A model generated the notes under the pieces. It was not told the DNA's origin and ran no database searches. It saw nothing but the letters and a program-made list of their open reading frames with translations. This document shows, one piece after another, positions 8,132 to 15,769 of a stretch of 60,589 nucleotides of DNA. Location: positions 1 through 60,589 of the forward strand of contig JADJVL010000023.1 of the NCBI GenBank assembly GCA_016710635.1, in the 5' to 3' direction. The number at the start of each line of letters is the position of its first letter. Position 1 is the stretch's first letter. The DNA comes from Holophagaceae bacterium (GTDB lineage: Bacteria; Acidobacteriota; Holophagae; Holophagales; Holophagaceae). Position numbers and translations under genes: made by a program.

Positions 8132-8178
8132 GCCGACCCCGCCGCGGGGATCTGTGAACCCGCGGCGGAGGCGGCTCA
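8129..8178 (+). terminator. Large hairpin at the end of kbl
   Basis: TGAGCCG (8129-8135) and CCGCCGCGGG (8139-8148) pair perfectly with CCCGCGGCGG (8159-8168) and CGGCTCA (8172-8178), with a symmetric 3x3 internal loop and a 10-base apical loop. The kbl stop codon is part of the stem. There is no T-run, so the hairpin may stop RNA polymerase weakly or stabilise the mRNA end. The facing gene ends at 8318. Confidence 0.55.
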
Positions 8179-8317
8179 GCGTAAGGGAGGCGCCCGGGCG
8201 TGGGGCCGCCACCGGGCGGGTGGGCGGCCGACCGGAGGAACAAAGCGGGACATGGCCGGGCTCCGGGAAGGGTGGGGGCTGGAGATGGAGGTGCACGGAG
8301 TCCCTCGCAGACGGCCC

Positions 8318-8680
8318 TCACCCGGAGCCGTCCTCCGCTCGGGGGGCCCTGGCGGTCAAGGTGAGCTGGACTTTCTGCTCCTGGCCCTCCTGGACGATGA
8401 AGCTGGCTTTGAGGAGCTGGAAGCCTTCCTTCCGGACCTGGACGGCATAGCTGCCAGGCAGGAGCAGGTCGAAGCGGAAGGCACCGGCGCCGTCGGTGAC
8501 CAGCAACCGGTCGCCGGGGAGGGCGGAGGAAATGAGGCGCAGGTCGGCGCCTGGGACCGGCCTGCCCGTCGCATCCTTGAGCACCCCGGAGAGGGAGCCG
8601 GTGGCGGCGGCCTCCGCCCGCGGGTTCGCGCCGGCGAGGATGAGGCAGGGGACGAGGGCGAGACGGGCGGACAGACCCAT
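8318..8680 (-). CDS. Secreted carboxypeptidase-regulatory-like (Ig-fold) domain protein
   Basis: A 120-residue protein starting MGLSARLALVPCLILAG with a signal peptide probably cleaved after AEA. The mature part is one carboxypeptidase-regulatory-like/CnaB-type beta-sandwich: SGVLKDATGRPVPGADLRL, VTDGAGAFRFDLLLPGSYAV, QVRKEGFQLL. The start at 8680 is preceded by GGAGG at a good distance. Such single-domain proteins usually sit in the periplasm or on the surface; the partner is unknown. It lies upstream of and divergent from a two-component system. Confidence 0.78.
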   Translation of the reverse strand: MGLSARLALVPCLILAGANPRAEAAATGSLSGVLKDATGRPVPGADLRLISSALPGDRLLVTDGAGAFRFDLLLPGSYAVQVRKEGFQLLKASFIVQEGQEQKVQLTLTARAPRAEDGSG

Positions 8681-8854
8681 GGCGGGCCTCCATGAAGGAA
8701 GGGTTGGAAGGGCAGGGCGCTCGGCGGGCTGCAGGAACAGCATCCGGCGGATCGCGGCGACGCACCGTAACGGGTCGGTAACAAGGCCTGCCGGCGGCTC
8801 GGAAGGGCCGTCCCATCTGCGATCATGGCCCTGCACCACCCTTTCGGGACTCCC

Positions 8855-9565
8855 ATGGACAAGCAGCGCATCCTCGTGGTCGAAGACGATCCCGCCATCC
8901 GCAAGGGCGTGGTGCACAGCCTGCGCTTCAACGGCTACGAGGTGCTGGAGGCCGCGGACGAAGGCGCGGGGCTGAAGGCGGCCGCCCAGCCCTTCGACCT
9001 CCTGCTCCTGGACCTGAACCTCCCGGGCGGAGATGGCCTGGAGATCCTGAAGGCCGTGCGCGCCCGCAGCGCCGCGGTGCCCGTGATCATCCTCACGGCC
9101 CGGGGCGACGAAGGGGACCGGGTGAAGGGCCTGAAGCTGGGTGCCGACGACTACGTGGTGAAGCCCTTCGGCGCCCTGGAACTGTTGGCCCGCATCGAGG
9201 CGGTGCTGCGCCGCTCGCCGTCGCGGCCCGCGGAGGCCCTGCAGATCCCCGTGCCCGGGGCGCTCCTGGACCTCGGCAAGCGTGAGCTCCGCTTCGACGA
9301 CGGCGGCCGCGCGGACCTCTCGGAACGGGAGGCGGAACTCCTGGCCTTCCTCGCCCGCAACGCCGGCCGCGCCATCAGCCGAGACGAGATCCTGGCCCAG
9401 GTGTGGCGCTTGAACCCGGACGCGGTGGAGACCCGCACCGTGGACATGCACATCACGCGCCTGCGGGCCAAGCTGCGGGACGACGCCGGGGAGCCCCGCA
9501 TCATCCTCACCCTGCGCGGACGCGGCTACGCCTTCGCGGAGCAGAGGAAGGACCCGGCGCCGTGA
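8855..9565 (+). CDS. OmpR-family response regulator
   Basis: Cytoplasmic transcription factor of a two-component system. The receiver domain (about residues 4-118) has acidic DD at 11-12, the phosphoacceptor Asp53 in LLLLDLNLP, Thr in IILTARGD, and the conserved Lys in YVVKPFG. A winged-helix domain follows (LSEREAELLAFLARNAGR, TRTVDMHITRLRAKL, GRGYAF). I chose ATG 8855 (MDKQRILVVEDD) because receiver domains start there; ATG 8825 in the same frame would add ten residues. The stop overlaps the GTG start of the kinase gene (GTGA). Confidence 0.92.
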   Translation: MDKQRILVVEDDPAIRKGVVHSLRFNGYEVLEAADEGAGLKAAAQPFDLLLLDLNLPGGDGLEILKAVRARSAAVPVIILTARGDEGDRVKGLKLGADDYVVKPFGALELLARIEAVLRRSPSRPAEALQIPVPGALLDLGKRELRFDDGGRADLSEREAELLAFLARNAGRAISRDEILAQVWRLNPDAVETRTVDMHITRLRAKLRDDAGEPRIILTLRGRGYAFAEQRKDPAP

Positions 9566-11241
9566 AGGGTCTCCTCCGCCCCTGGGTGCTCTACGCCCTC
9601 GCCCTGCTCCTGGGCCTCGGCGCCATGGGCTGGATCACCCGCACCGCCATGCGGACGGAGCGTGCCGAGCAGGTGGCGCGGCAGAAGGCGACCCAGACGG
9701 AAAAGGTGCGCCTGGCCCTGTGGCGGATGGATTCCACCATGGCCCTCTTCCTGTCGCCGGAAGCGGCGCGGCCCTGGTCCGACTACCGGGCCTTCCACCC
9801 GGCGGACCGCGCCTTCAGCCGCACGGGCCGGACGGGCGGTGGCGGCGAGCTGCTCATCCCCTCGCCCTTCCTCGTCTCCGACGATGCCCTGGTGCTCCTG
9901 CGCTTCCAGATGGACGGTCCTGGCCGCGTCACCGCGCCGCTCGTGCCCGGCCCGGAATACCGGGAACTGGCTTCCGGGATCGCCGGCATGGCGGAGCGCC
10001 GCCGGCTGGCCGAAGGCCGTCTGCGGGAGATCCAGGGACGGTTGACCTGGGATTCGGTGCGGGCGGCCGTGCTTCGCCACGGCGGCGTGCTCTTCACCGC
10101 CCAGCAGATGCAGGAGCTGCAGGACCGTACGCGGCAGCGCAGTCCCGGTTCCCCGGCTTCCCTGCGCATCGCGTCCCCCTTCCAGGTCTTCCAGCTCGCG
10201 TGGACGCCATTCTGGGAAGGCGACATGCTGCTGCTGGTCCGGCAGGTCTGGGTGGGTGGCCGGGAAATGCTCCAGGGCTGCTGGCTGGACTGGAACGCCC
10301 TGCAGGAAGTCCTGATGAGCACCATCCGCGATTTCTTTCCGGGGGCGGCCCTGAGGCCGGCCCAGGCCGGCGAGGGAGCTGACGCGCCAGGCCGCCTCAG
10401 TTCCCTGCCGGTGCGGCTGGTGCCGGGGGGGCCGGCGGTGGCGCCGGGCCTGAGCGCCGCGTCGAAGGCCGCCCTGCTCGCCGGCTGGACCTTCGCGCTG
10501 CTGGGCGCCCTGGCCGGGGCCCTGGTGCTCGCCCGCGCCACGGTCCTGAGCGAACGGCGCGGCGCCTTCGCCTCCGCCGTGGCCCACGAACTGCGCACGC
10601 CCCTCACCACCTTCAAGCTCTACACGGAACTGCTGGCCCACGGCATGGTCACCGGCGAGGCCGAGCAGCGGGAACTGCACCAGACCCTGCTGATGGAGGC
10701 CGACCGCCTGGATCACCTGGTCAAGAATGTGCTGGCCTATGCCCGCCTGGAATCGAACCGGGGCGTGAATCTGGCGGACATCCTCGCAGGGGAGCTGCTG
10801 GACCGTCTGGAGACGCGGCTTGCCGAACGGGCGCGACAGGGCGGTCTTGTCCTGGAGCGGGTTGAACCCCCCGAACTCCGGGCCCTCGTCCTGCACACGG
10901 ATGCGCTGGTGGTGGAGCAGATCCTCTACAACCTGGTGGACAACGCCTGCAAGTACGCCGGTGGCGCCGGGGACCGCCGCGTGCGTCTGGAACTGGCGCT
11001 GGAGGACGGCTCGCTCGTCCTGCGGGTGCGGGATCAGGGCCCCGGCATCCCGGCCCATGAGCGCAAGCGCCTCTTCCGGCCCTTCCAGAAGCTCGGACCC
11101 AAGGAGGCCCGTGCCGCGCCCGGCGTCGGGCTGGGCCTGGCGCTTTGCAAAAGGTTGGCCCGGATGCTGGGAGGCGACCTGGACTATGAACCAGCCGCGG
11201 GGGGCGCCTGTTTCGCCCTGAGGCTGCCGGTGCGGACCTAA
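9562..11241 (+). CDS. Membrane sensor histidine kinase
   Basis: A 559-residue kinase that pairs with the preceding regulator. A membrane helix sits near residues 7-25 (VLYALALLLGLGAMGWI), a periplasmic sensor of about 275 residues follows, then a second helix near 304-328 (ALLAGWTFALLGALAGALVLA). The HisKA box FASAVAHELRTPLTTFKLY places phosphoacceptor His at about 342. The ATPase domain has the N box YNLVDNACKYA, G1 RDQGPGIP and G2 GVGLGLAL. The GTG start at 9562 overlaps the regulator's stop. The signal is not identifiable; the periplasmic region resembles nothing I recognise. Confidence 0.92.
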   Translation: MKGLLRPWVLYALALLLGLGAMGWITRTAMRTERAEQVARQKATQTEKVRLALWRMDSTMALFLSPEAARPWSDYRAFHPADRAFSRTGRTGGGGELLIPSPFLVSDDALVLLRFQMDGPGRVTAPLVPGPEYRELASGIAGMAERRRLAEGRLREIQGRLTWDSVRAAVLRHGGVLFTAQQMQELQDRTRQRSPGSPASLRIASPFQVFQLAWTPFWEGDMLLLVRQVWVGGREMLQGCWLDWNALQEVLMSTIRDFFPGAALRPAQAGEGADAPGRLSSLPVRLVPGGPAVAPGLSAASKAALLAGWTFALLGALAGALVLARATVLSERRGAFASAVAHELRTPLTTFKLYTELLAHGMVTGEAEQRELHQTLLMEADRLDHLVKNVLAYARLESNRGVNLADILAGELLDRLETRLAERARQGGLVLERVEPPELRALVLHTDALVVEQILYNLVDNACKYAGGAGDRRVRLELALEDGSLVLRVRDQGPGIPAHERKRLFRPFQKLGPKEARAAPGVGLGLALCKRLARMLGGDLDYEPAAGGACFALRLPVRT

Positions 11242-11258
11242 GGCCCGCACCTGCCGGG

Positions 11259-11819
11259 TCAGGGTTTCGGCGCGGGGAGGAATTCTGCGGGGATGGGGTG
11301 GCCGGCGTCCTCGGACATCCAAAGGACGCTGGCGATCCACCAGCGCCGGCCATCGAAATAGAGCTCGATGGAGTTCACGCCGCGAGAGCTCTGCGTCTCC
11401 GCGCCGAGTCCGAACTCGGTCTCGTAGGTGGAATCGATGTGGGCGATGTGGCCGTAGCGGCGGGTGACCCGATGGATCTCGCGCTCCTGGAAGCCACGGC
11501 GGATGAGTGCCTCGGTCCCCTCCACGAGCTTCTGGTGGTCCCAGGACTCGGCTTCGATCCGCCCCGTGGTGGCCGAGGTGCCTGTGGCGATGAAGCGGAT
11601 CCAGGGCACGTAGAGGGACCTGTCCCGGGCCCACTGTCGAGGCGCGTCCGGGGCGATGTTCACCACTTCATAGAACGCGCGCATCAGGCCATCGATGGAG
11701 TCGACGTCCCCGGGCCTCGGCGGTTCAGAAACCACAGGGAACGGATTGGGCGTGGGCCGGGCATGACAGCCGGCGAGGAGGGCAACGAGGAGCGCGCCTT
11801 GCAGGGATCGGTTTCGCAT
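11259..11819 (-). CDS. Lipoprotein with NTF2-like domain
   Basis: A 186-residue lipoprotein: MRNRSLQGALLVALLAGCHAR has lipobox LAGC. The mature part starts with a helical stretch typical of an NTF2/SnoaL-like cone (DGLMRAFYEVVNIAPDAPRQWARDRSLYV) and ends with the sheet strands GVNSIELYFDGRRWWIASVLW. Such domains bind small ligands or act as scaffolds; no catalytic residues can be assigned. It is convergent with the histidine kinase (17-base gap) and divergent from the AraC regulator. Confidence 0.75.
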   Translation of the reverse strand: MRNRSLQGALLVALLAGCHARPTPNPFPVVSEPPRPGDVDSIDGLMRAFYEVVNIAPDAPRQWARDRSLYVPWIRFIATGTSATTGRIEAESWDHQKLVEGTEALIRRGFQEREIHRVTRRYGHIAHIDSTYETEFGLGAETQSSRGVNSIELYFDGRRWWIASVLWMSEDAGHPIPAEFLPAPKP

Positions 11820-11870
11820 CCAGGGAAGATCAGGGCCCGTCCCGGGCACCGCTGTCATAAACTTGCGCCC

Positions 11871-12692
11871 ATGGTCTGGGACCTGGAACCGAGCATCCGC
11901 CCCCTGCTCCGCACGGGAAGGCTGTTCGTCGGCGAATGGAAGTGCCCTGGCGAGCGCCGGCCCTGGGCGCGGGAGACCAGCCCAAGCCTCGAAGTGGAGT
12001 TTCCGCGAACGGGAATGCACCTGCGGTCCATCGCGGGGAGGCGCACCGTGGTGGACCCCTGTCGATACCTCGTCCACCAGCCAGGCGAGGAGTACCTGAT
12101 GGCCTCCCCCAGTGGCCGGCCCCAGCAGAGCACCATCCTGCGACTCACGGGTGAAGGCATCGAGGCTCTCGGGATCAGCCCCGGCTCAGGGACGTACCGG
12201 ATCCAGCCGGCCATCGCGCTTCTCCACGCAGCCTTCCTGGCCGAACCCGACCCACTGGGTGCGGAGGAACTGGCTGGCGCCCTCGTGGAACAGGCCCTGC
12301 GCCAAGCGGCCGGAGTGCCCCGGCGGTCGGGCACCACCCCGCTTCCTCCTTCCTGGCGGCGCCTCGCCGCGGACCTGGAGGAGGTCATCGCGCTGCGTTA
12401 TTCCGAACGGCTCACCCTTGAGGACCTCGCGGGTGGCTGCGGTGTTTCCCCCTTCCATGCCAGCCGGGTCTTCCGTGCGGTCACGGGCACCACGATCCAC
12501 CAACACCTCAACCAGGCGCGGCTGCGGGCGGCGCTCCTCGCCATGCGCGCGGAGGCCGGCAAACTGTCCTCGCTGGCCCTGAACCTGGGCTTTTCCTCCC
12601 ACAGCCATTTCACGTTTGCGTTCCGTAAGGAATACGGCCGGAGTCCTGCCGCCTGGCTCGCCGGACCCAAGCCTCCACATGCGGGAGGGTGA
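11871..12692 (+). CDS. AraC-family transcriptional regulator
   Basis: A 273-residue regulator. The N-terminal part (MVWDLEPSIRPLLRTGR) looks like a cupin-type ligand domain; the C-terminal hundred residues carry two helix-turn-helix units: LTLEDLAGGCGVSPFHASRVF and LSSLALNLGFSSHSHFTFAFRKEYGRSPAAW, the standard AraC signature. I start at ATG 11871; longer versions of the frame run over the divergent lipoprotein gene. It precedes tdh by 64 bases on the same strand and could regulate it, but no operator is evident. Confidence 0.88.
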   Translation: MVWDLEPSIRPLLRTGRLFVGEWKCPGERRPWARETSPSLEVEFPRTGMHLRSIAGRRTVVDPCRYLVHQPGEEYLMASPSGRPQQSTILRLTGEGIEALGISPGSGTYRIQPAIALLHAAFLAEPDPLGAEELAGALVEQALRQAAGVPRRSGTTPLPPSWRRLAADLEEVIALRYSERLTLEDLAGGCGVSPFHASRVFRAVTGTTIHQHLNQARLRAALLAMRAEAGKLSSLALNLGFSSHSHFTFAFRKEYGRSPAAWLAGPKPPHAGG

Positions 12693-12756
12693 CGCACCGC
12701 ACCTTGGTTTGGACCGGGCCCTGGGAAAGTGGTCAAATACCCGGTCGGAGGCGCCC

Positions 12757-13788
12757 ATGAAGGCCCTGTTGAAAGCCAAGCGCGAGGAAGGCATCTGGAT
12801 GGACGACGTGCCGGTGCCGGCGGTGGGCGTCCACGACGTGATGATCCGCATCCAGAAGTCGGCCATCTGCGGCACCGACGTGCACATCTACAACTGGGAC
12901 GAGTGGAGCCAGAAGACCATCCCCGTGCCCATGGTGGTGGGCCACGAATATTTCGGGATCGTCGAGAAGGTGGGCATCGAAGTCGAAGCCTTCAAGCCCG
13001 GGGACCGGGTGAGCGGGGAAGGGCACCTCACCTGCGGCTTCTGCCGCAACTGCCGCGCCGGCAAGCGCCACCTCTGCCGCAACACCAAGGGCGTGGGCGT
13101 GAACCGCCCGGGCTCCTTCGCCGAATTCCTGGTGATCGACGCGGAGAACGCCTACCACATCCCCGACAACATCCCCGACGAGATGGCCGCCATCTTCGAT
13201 CCCTTCGGCAATGCCACCCACACGGCCTTGTCGTTCGATCTTGTCGGAGAGGATGTCCTCATCACCGGCGCCGGCCCCATCGGCATCATGGCCGTGGCCA
13301 TCGCGCGGCACGTGGGGGCGCGCCACGTGGTCATCACCGACGTGAACGAGTACCGCCTGGGCCTGGCGAAGCGGATGGGCGCCACCGCGGCGGTGAACGT
13401 CACCACCACCGACCTCAAGCAGGTCATGCAGGACCTGGGCATGACCGAAGGCTTCGACGTGGGCATGGAGATGAGCGGCAACGGCCGCGCCTTCCGCCAG
13501 ATGCTGGAGGTCATGAATCACGGCGGCCACATCGCCATGCTGGGCATCATGCCCGGCCAGGAGGCCATCGACTGGGGCCAGATCGTCTTCAAGGGCCTCG
13601 TGGTGAAGGGTGTCTACGGCCGGGAGATGTTCGAGACCTGGTACAAGATGGTCGCCATGCTCCAGAGCGGCCTGGACCTGAGCCCCATCATCACCCACCG
13701 CTTCGGGATCGATGATTTCCAGAAGGGATTCGACGCCATGCGGAGCGGGCAGAGCGGGAAGGTCATCCTGGACTGGACGAAGGCTTAG
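12757..13788 (+). CDS. tdh: L-threonine 3-dehydrogenase
   Basis: Zn- and NAD-dependent oxidation of threonine to 2-amino-3-oxobutyrate, the substrate of Kbl. The 343-residue protein has catalytic zinc ligands Cys38 (AICGTDVHIYNWDEW) and His63/Glu64 (VGHEYFG), structural zinc cysteines 93, 96, 99 and 107, and the Rossmann motif GAGPIGIMAVAIARHVGA. The length matches the E. coli enzyme (341). The ATG at 12757 starts the family's conserved N-terminus MKALLK; the upstream in-frame extension overlaps the AraC gene and is spurious. Confidence 0.96.
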   Translation: MKALLKAKREEGIWMDDVPVPAVGVHDVMIRIQKSAICGTDVHIYNWDEWSQKTIPVPMVVGHEYFGIVEKVGIEVEAFKPGDRVSGEGHLTCGFCRNCRAGKRHLCRNTKGVGVNRPGSFAEFLVIDAENAYHIPDNIPDEMAAIFDPFGNATHTALSFDLVGEDVLITGAGPIGIMAVAIARHVGARHVVITDVNEYRLGLAKRMGATAAVNVTTTDLKQVMQDLGMTEGFDVGMEMSGNGRAFRQMLEVMNHGGHIAMLGIMPGQEAIDWGQIVFKGLVVKGVYGREMFETWYKMVAMLQSGLDLSPIITHRFGIDDFQKGFDAMRSGQSGKVILDWTKA

Positions 13789-13798
13789 GCCCGGCCCA

Positions 13799-14347
13799 GT
13801 GATTTCACGGCATCTCGCCCTCCTCCGCGGCATCAACGTCGGCGGCAAGCACAAGCTGCCTATGAAGGAACTGGTGGCGATCTTCGAAGCCGCCGGCGCC
13901 AAGGACGTCCGCACCCTCATCCAGAGCGGCAACGTGGTTTTCGCGGCGGACGCGAAGCTGGCCAAGCGCATTCCAGGCCTCGTGGAGGCTGAGATCCAGG
14001 AGCGCTTCGGCTTTCCCGCACCGGTGGTGCTCTGCTCTGCGGCGGAGGTCGCTGTTGCCATGGACCGCTCGCCCTTCCGGTCGAAGGGCATCTCCGAGGA
14101 CGCGCTGCACCTCATGTTCCTGAAGGACGCCCCCGATACCGCGAAGGCGAAGGCCCTGGGCACGAGCCCCTTCCCGCCGGACGGCTTCGTCCTCCAGGGC
14201 CGCACGATCCACCTCCACCTCCCCAACGGCGTCGCGGACACGAAGCTCACCAACGCCTGGTTCGACAGCCGCTTGAATACCGTCTGCACCGGGCGGAACT
14301 GGCGAACGATGACGAAGCTGCGGGCGCTGCTGGAGGGCCAGGCCTGA
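13799..14347 (+). CDS. DUF1697 domain protein
   Basis: A 182-residue cytoplasmic protein matching the DUF1697 family: LALLRGINVGGKHKLPMKEL at the N-terminus, TLIQSGNVVFAA, EAEIQERFGF, and the C-terminal block NGVADTKLTNAWFDSRLNT-TGRNWRTMTKL. The biochemical role of the family is unknown. The GTG at 13799 is ten bases after the tdh stop, so it is probably co-transcribed. Confidence 0.88.
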   Translation: MISRHLALLRGINVGGKHKLPMKELVAIFEAAGAKDVRTLIQSGNVVFAADAKLAKRIPGLVEAEIQERFGFPAPVVLCSAAEVAVAMDRSPFRSKGISEDALHLMFLKDAPDTAKAKALGTSPFPPDGFVLQGRTIHLHLPNGVADTKLTNAWFDSRLNTVCTGRNWRTMTKLRALLEGQA

Positions 14348-14446
14348 ACTGGCCTTGATACTTTCTTGATGTACCGGCGCCGCACCTTGAGGCCGTTTTG
14401 ATCCCGGACTTCCTACGCTTCTTCCTGAACCAGGGGAGCAGGCGAC

Positions 14447-15238
14447 GTGATCGACCGAACGGGAATCCAGGCACTGGCCTTCGCAGGTCTCTGCGCCGGA
14501 GGGCTGCGGGGGCAGGCTCCGACCGCCGCGGAGACGCCGACCCACACCCTCAGCGCCAATGTCATGCTGGCCAGCCAGTACCTGTTTCGGGGGCTTTCCC
14601 AGACCGATCGCCGGCCCGCCCTCCAGGGGGGCTTCGATTACGCTCACGCCACGGGCTTCTATGCCGGCGTCTGGGGCTCCAACATCAGCTGGATCGGCGA
14701 CTTCAACCCGGGCGCCACCGTGGGCCTGGAGATGGACGCCTACCTTGGTGTGCGGAGGCAGGCGGGGGAACACTGGACCTGGGATCTCGGCTTCATCCAC
14801 TACGCCTATCCCGGCACCTATCCAGCGGCCCCTTCCGGTGGGACGGTTCGCGCCGACACCGATGAACTCTACGGGGCGCTGGCCTGGCGGGTCGTCACGG
14901 TGAAGTACTCCCATGCCCTGGGGGATGTGTTCGGCGTTCCCCACGCGAAGCACACCTCCTACCTCGAAGCCTCCATCGCGGTGCCCCTTGGGGAGCGCCT
15001 CACGCTGAACCTGCACGGGGGGCGGCAGGCCTACCAGGGCCACGCGAACGGGGCTTCCAACCGGAGCTACAGCTACTCGGACTGGAAGGCCGAACTGGCC
15101 TGGGCCAGCGCGCTGGGCTGGTCCGCCGGGGCCGGCTATTCCGGCACCGACGCCCTCGAGGCCTTCTACACGCCCACGGCCACGGGCCGCTTCATCGGCG
15201 AAGGCCAGTTCTACGGCTTCGTGAAGCGGAACCTATGA
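14447..15238 (+). CDS. TorF-family putative outer-membrane porin
   Basis: A 263-residue protein with a signal peptide (IQALAFAGLCAGGLRGQA) and the TorF signature SANVMLASQYLFRGLSQTDRRPALQGGFDYAHATGFYAGVWGS, split here only for description. Alternating aromatic strands follow, down to the final FYGFVKRNL. This fits an outer-membrane beta-barrel of the TIGR02001/TorF type. It starts with GTG after GGGGAGCAGGCGAC. It is followed by small ORFs and the kdp operon on the same strand, suggesting a link with K+ uptake (inference). Confidence 0.85.
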   Translation: MIDRTGIQALAFAGLCAGGLRGQAPTAAETPTHTLSANVMLASQYLFRGLSQTDRRPALQGGFDYAHATGFYAGVWGSNISWIGDFNPGATVGLEMDAYLGVRRQAGEHWTWDLGFIHYAYPGTYPAAPSGGTVRADTDELYGALAWRVVTVKYSHALGDVFGVPHAKHTSYLEASIAVPLGERLTLNLHGGRQAYQGHANGASNRSYSYSDWKAELAWASALGWSAGAGYSGTDALEAFYTPTATGRFIGEGQFYGFVKRNL

Positions 15239-15321
15239 CCCCCTTTTGTTCCGGAGGCAGCGCCCATGCCCAGATCCTGTGACGACGCCCGCGTCCAGCC
15301 CCGCTGAGGATTCGAGATCCC

Positions 15322-15507
15322 ATGCTTCCGCGGCCCTCGTTCCAGCTCCGGTTCCTCTGCCTCTCCCTGGGACTGGGGGCCCTGTGCGCCCAGACGATCG
15401 CCGGACTGCGCACGGAAGGGCGGCATGCGAACCACCACGATGCCTGGGCCCCGGACCTCCACAGGACTGAAAGCAGCCTGAACCTCGCCCTCCTCGTGAA
15501 GTCCTGA
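15322..15507 (+). CDS. Small secreted protein, unknown (61 aa)
   Basis: Starts MLPRPSFQLRFLCLSLG, a plausible signal peptide ending near GALCAQ. The mature peptide of about 40 residues ends RTESSLNLALLVKS. It lies between the porin and kdpF, three bases before the next small ORF, on the same strand, which supports co-translation. It may be a remnant of a longer outer-membrane protein, because the ending resembles a barrel strand. Family unknown. Confidence 0.45.
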   Translation: MLPRPSFQLRFLCLSLGLGALCAQTIAGLRTEGRHANHHDAWAPDLHRTESSLNLALLVKS

Positions 15508-15510
15508 ACC

Positions 15511-15669
15511 ATGCCGCGCCAAATCCTGCTTCTCCTCTCGACCTTTCTCGGCCTCTGGGGCACCTGGAGCGCCCGGAAGAGCCAGCCCGGGGAGCGCCTT
15601 CCGCTCCTCGCCGTGGCCTGGCTGCCGGTTCTCGCGGGGCTGCTGTCCCTCTTCTTCCCCCAGGAGTGA
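15511..15669 (+). CDS. Small two-helix membrane protein upstream of kdpF (52 aa)
   Basis: Too short for many gene callers. It starts MPRQILLLLSTFLGLWGTW and has a charged turn (ARKSQPGERL), then a second hydrophobic helix (LLAVAWLPVLAGLLSLFF), ending PQE. It lies three bases after the preceding ORF and seven bases before kdpF, so it is in the kdp transcription unit. Possibly an accessory small subunit; nothing beyond context supports that. Confidence 0.55.
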   Translation: MPRQILLLLSTFLGLWGTWSARKSQPGERLPLLAVAWLPVLAGLLSLFFPQE

Positions 15670-15676
15670 GCTCCCC

Positions 15677-15769
15677 ATGCAACCCATGACCCTGGCCGCC
15701 GCCCTTCTCGCCCTCGGCCTTCTCGCCTATCTCGCCTTCGCCCTGCTGAGGCCGGAGAAGTTCCAATGA
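15677..15769 (+). CDS. kdpF: K(+)-transporting ATPase subunit F
   Basis: A 30-residue one-helix peptide, MQPMTLAAALLALGLLAYLA continuing to a C-terminal RPEKFQ. Length, single membrane helix and the PE(K/R)F ending are those of KdpF, which stabilises the KdpFABC complex in the inner membrane. The stop overlaps the start of kdpA (ATGA). Confidence 0.9.
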   Translation: MQPMTLAAALLALGLLAYLAFALLRPEKFQ

